Positions 43,709-51,973 of a DNA stretch of 64,000 bases are shown here, piece by piece. Where the stretch lies: positions 46,176 to 110,175 of the forward strand of contig NZ_JAIOAA010000018.1 of the NCBI RefSeq assembly GCF_019890675.1, given 5' to 3'. How positions within the stretch are numbered: the first letter of the stretch is position 1; each line of letters opens with the position of its first letter. The position numbers and the translations under genes are program-made. The notes beneath the pieces are model-generated. The model did not search any database, was not told the DNA's origin, and worked only from the letters and a program-made list of their open reading frames with translations. The stretch is from Micromonospora sp. PLK6-60. GTDB taxonomy: Bacteria > Actinomycetota > Actinomycetes > Mycobacteriales > Micromonosporaceae.

Positions 43709-44050
43709 GTGCTGGTGACCAACCGGTTCGTGGTCGACGAGGGCCAGTCGCCCAGTTTCACCGAGCGGGCGCACGCCGCGCTGACCGCGCTCGCCGCCCG
43801 CCCCGGCTACCTGCGCGGGGAACTGCTCCGGGCGTACGACGACCCCCGGCACTGGTGCCTGCTCACCGAGTGGGAGTCGGTCGGGGCGTACCGGCGGGCG
43901 TTGGGCGGGTTCGACGTCAAGGTGCACGCCACCCCGCTGCTCGCCGAGTCGCTGGACGAGCCGTCCGCGTACGAGACGCTGGCCAGCGCCGCCCCGGACG
44001 GGGAGATCGTCGAGCTGGCCAGCGATCGGGCCGCACGGCCGTACCGCTGA
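43709..44050 (+). CDS. Antibiotic biosynthesis monooxygenase-fold (ABM) protein
   Basis: A 113-residue ferredoxin-like dimeric protein of the ABM/heme-degrading type. VLVTNRFVVDEGQSPSFTERA and RPGYLRGELLRAYDDPRHWCLLTEWESVGAYRRAL fit the family core; His-Trp-Cys near residue 51 may be in the active pocket. Members include monooxygenases, heme degraders and non-catalytic relatives, so no reaction is assigned. GTG 43709 has GAGGAGG about 8 nt upstream. Confidence 0.8.
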   Translation: MLVTNRFVVDEGQSPSFTERAHAALTALAARPGYLRGELLRAYDDPRHWCLLTEWESVGAYRRALGGFDVKVHATPLLAESLDEPSAYETLASAAPDGEIVELASDRAARPYR

Positions 44051-44075
44051 GCCGGCGGGCACTACCCTGCACGGT

Positions 44076-44759
44076 ATGACCGCTCCCGGACCGCCGTACC
44101 CCGTGTCGCCCGGCCAGGGCGGCGGCCCGCCGGCTCCGCCGCCCGGCGGTCACCCCACGTCCCCCGCCGGTTCCGTGCCGGGTTCCCCGGCCGGTCCCGT
44201 GCCCGGTTCCGCGCCCGGGGTCCCGGCAGGTTCCGCGGTCGCTGGTCCGCCCGGTTCCGCGCCCGGTGTCCCGGCCGGGGCGGGCGCGCCGGCGCCGCCG
44301 GCCGGCCCCGGGGTGGCCCCGCCGTTCGCCGCGCCGCCCACCGAGGGCCGGCAGTCCCGGCTCTGGCTCGGGCTGGGCGTCGGGGCGCTGGCCGTGCTGC
44401 TCTGCTGCGGCGGGGGCGGCGCGGCCGTGGTCGGCCTCGGGATCAGCAACATGCAGGCCATCCGCGAGCAGGGCCGGACCGTGACCGAGCACTACTACCA
44501 GGGGCTGCGCGAGCGGAACTACGACGAGTCCTACGACGCGCTCTGCGACCCGGCCCGGCGGCGCGAGTCGCGCGCCGAGTTCGAGCGGCGGGTCTCCCAG
44601 CAGCCGCAGGTGACCGCCTACCGGGTCGGCGAGGTGGACGCGACCAGGCTCACCGTGCCGGTCGACGTGACCTTCGAGGGCGGGCAGCAGCGCACCCAGC
44701 AGGTGACCCTGGCCCCGGACAACAACACCGGCGACATCGAGGTCTGCGGGATCAACTGA
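44076..44759 (+). CDS. Pro-rich membrane-anchored protein with NTF2-like domain
   Basis: A 227-residue protein. Residues 1-90 are Pro/Gly/Ala-rich with repeats such as GSAPGVPAGSA. One membrane segment (LWLGLGVGALAVLLCCGGGGAAVVGLGI) follows, then an external domain (EHYYQGLRERNYDESYDALC...DPARRRES...YRVGEVDATRLTVPVDVTF) resembling a DUF4878 or NTF2-like fold. It looks like an envelope protein with a cytoplasmic Pro-rich tail. ATG 44076; the stop is 142 bp before glyS. Confidence 0.7.
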   Translation: MTAPGPPYPVSPGQGGGPPAPPPGGHPTSPAGSVPGSPAGPVPGSAPGVPAGSAVAGPPGSAPGVPAGAGAPAPPAGPGVAPPFAAPPTEGRQSRLWLGLGVGALAVLLCCGGGGAAVVGLGISNMQAIREQGRTVTEHYYQGLRERNYDESYDALCDPARRRESRAEFERRVSQQPQVTAYRVGEVDATRLTVPVDVTFEGGQQRTQQVTLAPDNNTGDIEVCGIN

Positions 44760-44901
44760 CCGCGAGACCGCCTCGGGGCCGGGCCGGGTCACCCCGGTAT
44801 TCTGCTGGGCTCGGGCCCCCGGTCGCCGTACCGTTGTCCCGAACCGACCTGTTCCATCCACATCTCGCCCCCGCCGACCGCCAGCCGGCGTAGGAGGAAA
44901 C

Positions 44902-46281
<1,380 letters not shown>

Positions 46282-46283
46282 GG

Positions 46284-46341
46284 GTGTAAGGAGGGGCCCC
46301 TTCTTAACGCATTCGGTAGAGGAGGGGCCCCCTGTTAACAC
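46284..46341 (+). repeat. Dispersed GGGGCCCC/GTTAAC element, copy 6
   Basis: Left half GTGTAAGGAGGGGCCCC, right half GTAGAGGAGGGGCCCC, ends GTTAACACC. It separates the convergent glyS and the frameshifted gene, and provides the latter's TAA (46337-46335). Confidence 0.9.
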
Positions 46342-47310
46342 CCGGCACCGGGCTCGGTCCGCGGTTCGGCGCGCACCCCGACGGCCACGCCGAGACCGGA
46401 CCGGGCCGCGTACGCGTCCTCCACCGTTCGGCGTACCCGGGCCGGCTCCCGCCGGATCTGGGCCGGCGTGACGTGTAGGACCAGCACCCCCAGCCGGCCG
46501 AGTTCGTTGTGCCGGTCCATCGTCCGCGCCCAGTCGCCCGGGCTGAAGTGGTGCTCCCGGGAGTCCACCTCCAGCGCCACCGCGGCCTCGGCCAGGTAGC
46601 CGTCCGGCGTAGGCAGCGTCCGACCGTCGGCGGTCAGCAGGCGCGGGTTCCAGAGGATCTCCGGCAGCAGCCGACTCGCCCCCAGGCACTCCCGCAGCTC
46701 GGCCTCGGGCGCCGACCGGGTGCCCGAGACGACCTCCGAGAACGCCTTGCGGATCAACGCCGTGCGGCTGCGCCGGGCCCGTCGGATCTCCGCGTCGAGG
46801 GCGCCGAGGTCGGTGAAGTCGCGCTGGACGGCCTCGGCCACGATCGCCCGTACCGTGCGCAGGTCGCGCAGGTCCCGGGCCGCGTCGACCACGGCCCGGG
46901 CCGGCGAGCAGACCGGGTAGAGCGCCGTCCGCCGGGCCTTGTCGTCGAGCGCCAGCGCCCGCGCGACCACCGCGTGCCCCGACGACTTGCGGCGCGCGTG
47001 ATGGCGGCACGATCAGGTGTACGTCGTCCGTCCGCGGGCTGTAGCGGAAGCCGTACCAGGACAGCGCGGCCAGCCCGGTCAACTGGGCGCCGTCGCCGGC
47101 GTACAGGGCGGCCGAGATCCGGCGCTGCTCGTCGGTGAGGGCGCCGGTGAACAGGGCGTACGTCGCCGGCAGCACGCGTTGCCAGAGCCCCCGCCGGGTC
47201 TGCCGGTACAGGTACATGTCGTCGAAGCCGTCGGCGAGGAGTTGGGCGCGGGTGACCAGTTGCTGCTGGCGGTGCGCCGTCTCCGCCAACTGCGGTGAAC
47301 AGTCGGGCAT
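46335..47310 (-). pseudogene. AbiEi/DUF559-like gene, frameshifted
   Basis: Two frames together give one protein. From 47310 the frame encodes MPDCSPQLAETAHRQQQLVTR, a winged-helix AbiEi-type start (LVTRAQLLADGFDDMYLYRQTRRGLWQRV) to DVHLIVP. The other frame continues KSSGHAVVARALALDDKARR to a DUF559-like nuclease fold end (PTPDGYLAEAAVALEVDSREHHFSPGDW). Reading is restored if one base in the GG at about 47003-47004 is removed (giving LIVPHHARRKSSGH). The product of the intact gene would be about 324 residues. It may be a real frameshift or a sequencing error. The final codons and stop lie in an element copy. Confidence 0.8.
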
Positions 47311-47420
47311 GGGCGCAGCCTGGCCCAGCCCGCCGGTCGCGTGGCGCCCCGCGCCGCTGGCCTGTGGACCGAGCGGCGCCCTGTGGAGAACGCCCGGACG
47401 CCGGCCGGTTGTGATATGCG

Positions 47421-47480
47421 CCCTGTTAACAGGGGGCCCCTGCTATGCAGAAGGCGTTAAGAAGGGGCCCTTCCTTACAC
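47421..47480 (-). repeat. Dispersed GGGGCCCC/GTTAAC element, copy 7
   Basis: Reverse orientation, CCCTGTTAACAGGGGGCCCC then GCGTTAAGAAGGGGCCCTTCCTTACAC. It lies in the divergent gap, 7 bp before dusB. Confidence 0.88.
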
Positions 47481-47487
47481 TTGGGCG

Positions 47488-48651
47488 GTGACTGCCGTGA
47501 CGTTGCCTGCGCTGACCATCGGGCCGCACCGGGTGTGGCCGCCGGTGGTGCTCGCGCCGATGGCCGGCATCACCAACATCGGCTTCCGCCGGCTCTGCCG
47601 GGAGCAGGGCGGCGGCATCTACGTCTGCGAGATGATCACCACGCGGGCGCTGGTCGAGCGGAACCCGAAGACGCTGCGCATGATCGCCTTCGGCGCCGAC
47701 GAGCAGCCGCGCAGCCTCCAGCTCTACGGCACCGACCCGGAGATCACCGCCGCCGCCGTGCGGATCGTCGTCGAGCGGGATCTCGCCGACCACATCGACC
47801 TCAACTTCGGCTGCCCGGTGCCGAAGGTGACCCGTCGGGGCGGCGGCTCGGCGTTGCCGTGGCGCCGCCGGCTCTTCGCCCGGCTGGTCCGGGCCGCGGT
47901 GGACGCCGCGTCACCCGCCGGGGTGCCGGTCACGGTCAAGATGCGCAAGGGCATCGACGACGACCACCTGACGTACGTCGAGGCGGGGCTCGCCGCCCAG
48001 GACGCCGGCGTCGCCGCGGTCGCCCTGCACGGGCGTACGGCCGCGCAGCGTTACTCGGGCACCGCCGACTGGGATGCCATCGCCACCCTGAAGCAGGCGC
48101 TGGACGTCCCGGTGCTGGGTAACGGCGACATCTGGGAGGCGGACGACGCGCTGCGGATGGTCGCCCACACCGGCGTCGACGGCGTGGTGATCGGCCGGGG
48201 CTGCCTGGGCCGGCCGTGGCTCTTCGCCGACCTGGAGGCCGCCTTCACCGGCCGGCCGGAGCGGCGGCTGCCCAGCCTGGGCGAGGTGGCGGTGACCATG
48301 CGTCGGCACGCCGAGCTGCTGGTCGACCAGTTCGTGGCCGGGGCCCGGAACCCGGCGCGGGGCGAGCGGGACGGCTGCACCGACTTCCGCAAGCACGTCG
48401 CCTGGTATCTCAAGGGCTTCCCGGTCGGCAGCGAGCTGCGCCGCTCGCTGGCCATGATCGAAAGCCTGGCCCAGCTCGACGACCTGCTCGGCAAGCTCGA
48501 CCCCGAGGTGCCGTACCCGGTGGAGAACCTGGGCCAGCCGCGCGGCCGGACCAACTCCCCGGGCAAGGTCTTCCTGCCGGACGGCTGGCTGGCCAGCCGG
48601 GACGACGACACCGTGCCCGACGGCGCCGAGCTGGACGACTCCGGCGGCTGA
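47488..48651 (+). CDS. dusB: tRNA-dihydrouridine synthase (DusB type)
   Basis: A 387-residue FMN enzyme reducing uridine to dihydrouridine in tRNA. The N-terminal APMAGITNIGFR, MITTRAL, DLNFGCPVPKVTRRGGGSALP, the active Cys in NFGCP, and GNGDIWEADDALRM, VDGVVIGRGCLGRPWLF in the FMN barrel are all present. GTG 47488 (VTAVTLPALTIG) is the family start in this group. It is followed by a hairpin shared with the convergent C39 gene. Confidence 0.95.
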   Translation: MTAVTLPALTIGPHRVWPPVVLAPMAGITNIGFRRLCREQGGGIYVCEMITTRALVERNPKTLRMIAFGADEQPRSLQLYGTDPEITAAAVRIVVERDLADHIDLNFGCPVPKVTRRGGGSALPWRRRLFARLVRAAVDAASPAGVPVTVKMRKGIDDDHLTYVEAGLAAQDAGVAAVALHGRTAAQRYSGTADWDAIATLKQALDVPVLGNGDIWEADDALRMVAHTGVDGVVIGRGCLGRPWLFADLEAAFTGRPERRLPSLGEVAVTMRRHAELLVDQFVAGARNPARGERDGCTDFRKHVAWYLKGFPVGSELRRSLAMIESLAQLDDLLGKLDPEVPYPVENLGQPRGRTNSPGKVFLPDGWLASRDDDTVPDGAELDDSGG

Positions 48652-48660
48652 GCCGACGAA

Positions 48661-48695
48661 AAAGGGCCCGACCTCTCGTGGAGGTCGAGCCCTTT
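48661..48695. terminator. Bidirectional terminator
   Basis: AAAGGGCCCGACCTC (48661-48675) pairs with 48681-48695 with one mismatch around a 5-nt loop. It is A-rich at one side and T-rich at the other, between dusB and the convergent C39 gene. Confidence 0.88.
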
Positions 48696-48705
48696 CCGGT
48701 GTACG

Positions 48706-49353
48706 TCAGGAGGCGGTGTAGCCGCGGGTGGCGATCCAGTCGGCGAGGTTGTCCACGCTGATCCGGTAGGAGGCGGTGTTCGGGTTGGCGGAGTCCGCGA
48801 TGGTCACGGTCTTCCCGCCGTCGCGGTAGCCCACGACCGAGATGTAGTGCCCGCCCTCGAAGGAGTGGGTGTTGCCGTCGGTGTCGGTGGCGGTGCCGGC
48901 GATGTTGGCGACCACGGCGCGGCCGTTGTCCACGGTGCGCACGATGTCCGAGCGCAGCTTGTCGGTCTGCTTGTCGTCGGCCTTGCCGGACTTGATCTCG
49001 ACCGACTTGTAGACGTCCTTGCCGGTCTCCTTGTTCAGGACCGGGGTGATGTCGTTGATGGAGTTGGTGCCGGCCTCGGTGGTGCCCATCTCCTTGGCCA
49101 TGGCGTCGACGTCGATGTTCTTGCCCTGCACGGACAGGGCGTTGCGGGTGGCGGCCGGGCCGCAGTAGTAGAAGTTGGGCTGGGCCTCGTAGCGCACGCC
49201 GAGTTCCCGCTCGCCGCCGCGCTGGGTGCTGACCTGTGCGGTCTTCTCGGCCGGGGTGGCCTGGGCGGCGATGGCGGGTCCGGCGATGCCGCCGGCGGTG
49301 GCGGCGATGCCGGCGATGGTCAGGGCGCTCTTGCGGATCAGATCGGTACGCAT
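48706..49353 (-). CDS. Secreted C39-like cysteine peptidase
   Basis: A 215-residue protein with a signal peptide (residues 1-30, SALTIAGIAATAGGIAGPAIAA) and a papain-like domain of the C39-like type. The catalytic Cys lies in YYCGPAATRNALS, the His in EGGHYISVVGY and a likely Asp in VTIADSANPN. It is presumably exported by Sec and processed at Ala-Gln. ATG 49353 has GAGGAG 6 nt upstream. The substrate is unknown; no lantibiotic-type precursor lies nearby, so bacteriocin processing is not supported. Confidence 0.88.
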   Translation of the reverse strand: MRTDLIRKSALTIAGIAATAGGIAGPAIAAQATPAEKTAQVSTQRGGERELGVRYEAQPNFYYCGPAATRNALSVQGKNIDVDAMAKEMGTTEAGTNSINDITPVLNKETGKDVYKSVEIKSGKADDKQTDKLRSDIVRTVDNGRAVVANIAGTATDTDGNTHSFEGGHYISVVGYRDGGKTVTIADSANPNTASYRISVDNLADWIATRGYTAS

Positions 49354-49914
49354 GTGCGACTCCTCTGTTCGGGGGTGCGCGGCAGCCAGGGGGTGGGGTG
49401 CCGCGGAAAGTCTTTGGGGGTTGGGCGGCCCGGCGGTCAGCGGTGGTGACCTGCTCGGGTGGCCCGGGGATGTAACGACGACCGGCGGCGGGTCATTCCC
49501 CGGGGGCTGAGGCCCGGGTGGTGGTGCCGCGGGCTGGGGCCCGGGCGTCGTGGTGCCGCGCGGTGAGCCATGTACAACGCCGGCGACCCGGCCCCGATTC
49601 CACCGCCACGGTGACCCCGCCCACGGCACACCCACCCCCGAACCGGACACCTCACTCCCGAACCCGACACCCTCACTCCCCAATCCGCACCCCCACGCAC
49701 CCCCGGCGGGGCTCCTGCTGCTGCGGCTGGCCATGATCGTCGTCGGGGGGTACCTGGCGCTGCGAACCGGACATTCCACCCACTGCCCCGAGCCCACATC
49801 CCGGGTCGCTCGCGAAGTTGGCGGGTGGAACCGGGCATTTTGCCGCTAGCTTCATGATCGACAAGGCGTGGCGGCGTGCGTGGAGCGGCCGAGGGCGGGG
49901 GTGCCTCTCGGCCG
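49354..49914. other. Gene-free stretch upstream of the C39 gene
   Basis: About 560 bp of promoter-side DNA for the C39 gene. It contains a C-rich direct repeat near 49635-49680 (CCCGAACCGGACACCTCACT and a variant). No credible coding frame, RNA fold or operator was recognised. Confidence 0.5.
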
Positions 49915-50015
49915 CTACCAACTTGATGTCGCTAACGAATCACCGCGCCGGGCATACCGGACAATCAGACCGGCATGGGCGGCTGCCTGATTCGTTTACG
50001 ACATCAAGTTGGTAG
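49915..50015. repeat. 101-bp inverted repeat
   Basis: Arms 49915-49942 and 49988-50015 match over 26 of 28 bp (CTACCAACTTGATGTCG is fully shared at the outer ends). The inner 45 bp also pair partly (GCCGGGCATACCGG with its near complement). It may be a MITE-like remnant or a strong transcript hairpin. No transposase lies nearby. Confidence 0.85.
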
Positions 50016-50036
50016 GCGCCGCATGCGCCCCCGCCG

Positions 50037-50172
50037 GCCGCATCGCCCCGCCGGCCGCATCGCCCCGTCGGGCCGCATCGCCCCGTCGGGCCGCATCGCC
50101 CCGTCGGGCCGCATCGCCCCGTCGGGCCGCATGCCCCGTAGGCCGCATGCGCCCCCGTCGGGCCGCGTGCGC
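50037..50172. repeat. Tandem array of 18-bp GCCGCATCGCCCCGTCGG units
   Basis: Six or so contiguous units of 17-18 bp, decaying at the right end to GCATGCGCCCCCGTCGGG. It begins 21 bp after the inverted repeat. No spacers, so not a CRISPR array. Confidence 0.85.
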
Positions 50173-50283
50173 CCCCGGCCGGGACGCCGAGGCGGTCGAG
50201 GCGATGCGGCGCGCGCTCGCGCTGGCCGTCAACCCGGCGTCGGTCGCATGCGCCCCGCCGCCCGCGCATGCCCCCGTCGGCCC

Positions 50284-50398
50284 CATGCGCCCCCGTCGGT
50301 CGCATGCGCTCCCGTCGGTCGCATGCGCTCCCGTCGGTCGCAATGCGCTCCCGTCGGTCGCATGCGCTCCCGTCGGTCGCATGCGCTCCCGTCGGCCG
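50284..50398. repeat. Six 19-bp tandem repeats (CATGCGCTCCCGTCGGTCG)
   Basis: Units begin at 50284, 50303, 50322, 50341, 50361 and 50380, nearly identical, with one A inserted in the fourth. The core GCATGCGC-CCCGTCGG is shared with the first array, so both are one family. Confidence 0.9.
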
Positions 50399-50469
50399 CA
50401 TGGACCGCCGCCGGGTGCCTGGGCGCGGAATCACCCGAGGCGGGAAGGCAGGCGGATGGGGTGGGGGAG

Positions 50470-50841
50470 TCAGGCGGGGGTGGGGACCTTGTCCAGGAAG
50501 CCGTGGACCGCGCATACCCGGCCCTCGGCGTCGCGGACCGCGACGTCGAAACCGATCACGATCGGCTCGCCGCCCGCCGCCGGCACCAGCTCCCAGCCGA
50601 ACCGGATTACGTCGTGGTGCCCGTCGACGGGCCCGTGCGGGCGCAGGACGTGCCCCGGGAAGGTCTGCTGGACGCCGGCGATGACGGCGCTGATCTGCTC
50701 GTGGCCCCGCACCTCGGCCAGCGGGTCGGTGTAGGTGGCGTCCGGGGTGAAGAGGTCGCCGACCGCCGCGGTGCGGGCGTCGCCGTCGGCCTCGTTCCAC
50801 ACCGCGAGGTAGCGGTCGACCAGGTCGGTGTACGTGTTCAT
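50470..50841 (-). CDS. SnoaL-like / NTF2-fold protein
   Basis: A 123-residue protein with the SnoaL_2/NTF2-type start YLAVWNEADGDARTAAVGDLFTPDATYTDPLAEVRG, then the HGPVDGHHDVIRFGWELV strand and a C-terminal FDVAVRDAEGRVCAVHGFLDKV. Such folds serve as cyclases, isomerases or ligand-binding proteins. It is divergent from an MmyB-type regulator; that arrangement often marks the regulator's target. ATG 50841 is the start. Confidence 0.85.
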   Translation of the reverse strand: MNTYTDLVDRYLAVWNEADGDARTAAVGDLFTPDATYTDPLAEVRGHEQISAVIAGVQQTFPGHVLRPHGPVDGHHDVIRFGWELVPAAGGEPIVIGFDVAVRDAEGRVCAVHGFLDKVPTPA

Positions 50842-50906
50842 CGGAGGACATCCCTTCGTTGGTTGGTGACGCCGAGAACCCTCGCACCGGCCGCCGCGCG
50901 GTGTCG

Positions 50907-50971
50907 ATTACCTCGGAGGTAGCCCCCGACCGGACGCTCCGTGTCCGGTGTCGCATTACCCGGCAGGTAAT
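50907..50971. promoter_or_regulatory. Paired operators ATTACC-N5-GGTA(AT/GC)
   Basis: Two inverted repeats: ATTACC-TCGGA-GGTAGC at 50907-50923 and ATTACC-CGGCA-GGTAAT at 50955-50971, starting 48 bp apart in the intergenic region of the SnoaL-like and MmyB-type genes. Both half-sites recur in the same form, so a dimeric regulator is likely to bind both. Confidence 0.7.
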
Positions 50972-51078
50972 CGACGCGCGCTCCGGTACCCGGCAGAGTG
51001 GTGCCGACGACCACCACCACGAACGGGGGACGTGATGCGCGCCTACCGCCAGCAGCGGCGAGCACTGCCGGAGTCGGC

Positions 51079-51897
51079 ATGACCGCCACGGCTCCCGCTT
51101 CGGTCGCCACCCCGGTCGGCGAGTCACTGCGGCGGTGGCGGGAGGTGCGCCGGCTCAGCCAGCTGGAACTGTCCCTGCGCGCGGAGATCTCCACCCGGCA
51201 CCTGAGCTTCGTCGAGACCGGCCGGTCCCGGCCCAGCCGGGAGATGGTGCTGCGCCTCGCCGGGCCGCTCGACCTGCCGCTGCGCGAACGTAACCGGCTG
51301 CTGCTGGCGGCCGGCTACGCGCCCGCGTACCCGGAGACCGCCCTGGCCGCGCCGCGGATGGCCGCGGTTCGGGCGGCCGTACGCCAGGTCCTGGCCGGCC
51401 ACGAGCCCTACCCGGCGGCGGTGGTCGACCGGGGTTGGCACCTGGTGGACGCCAACCGCAGCCTCGGTCTCCTCACCGACCTGGTCGCGCCGGAGTTGCT
51501 GGCCGGTCCCGTGAACGTGCTGCGGGTCAGCCTGCACCCCGACGGTCTGGCCCCGCACATCGCCAACCTCGGTGAGTGGCGCGGGCACCTGCTCAGCCGG
51601 TTGGGCCGCCAGATCGAGCTGACCGGTGACGCCGAGCTGGCGGCCCTGGAGGAGGAACTGCGCGGCTATCCGTGCGAGGACCGGGAGCCCGTGGTGGAGC
51701 TGCCCGGCCCGGGCGAGATCGTGGTGCCGCTGCGGCTGCGCCACGACGGTGGGGAGTTGGTCTTCCTCAGCACCATCGCGACCTTCGGCACCCCGCTGGA
51801 CGTCACCCTGGCCGAGCTGTCCATCGAGTCGTTCTATCCGGCCGACGAGCACACGGCGGCCGTCCTCCGCGCCCGCGCCTGGCGACTCGACGGCTAG
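51079..51897 (+). CDS. MmyB/MltR-type XRE transcription regulator
   Basis: A 272-residue regulator. The N-terminal HTH has LRRWREVRRLSQLELSLRAEISTRHLSFVETGRSRPSREMV. The C-terminal ligand-binding domain of the MmyB-like family is marked by ERNRLLLAAGYAP, DRGWHLVDANRSLGLL and LHPDGLAPHIANL. These regulators usually control a divergent oxidoreductase-like gene; here the partner is the SnoaL-like gene. ATG 51079 is used rather than the GTG at 50998. Confidence 0.9.
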   Translation: MTATAPASVATPVGESLRRWREVRRLSQLELSLRAEISTRHLSFVETGRSRPSREMVLRLAGPLDLPLRERNRLLLAAGYAPAYPETALAAPRMAAVRAAVRQVLAGHEPYPAAVVDRGWHLVDANRSLGLLTDLVAPELLAGPVNVLRVSLHPDGLAPHIANLGEWRGHLLSRLGRQIELTGDAELAALEEELRGYPCEDREPVVELPGPGEIVVPLRLRHDGGELVFLSTIATFGTPLDVTLAELSIESFYPADEHTAAVLRARAWRLDG

Positions 51898-51915
51898 CGC
51901 GCCCCGCGCCCCGAA

Positions 51916-51973
51916 CTGTTAAGAAGGGGCCCCTGCTCTACCGGAGGCGTTAACAGGGGGCCCCTCCTTTCCG
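51916..51973 (-). repeat. Dispersed GGGGCCCC/GTTAAC element, copy 8
   Basis: Reverse orientation. It contains the last 17 codons and TAA stop (51921-51919) of the hexosaminidase gene, a clear case of coding by the element. Confidence 0.9.

Noticed and set aside
48706..49353. Bacteriocin-processing C39 peptidase
   Set aside because: It has a signal peptide and no transporter domain or precursor gene nearby.
50037..50398. Possible CRISPR array
   Set aside because: Units are contiguous without spacers, and no cas gene is present.
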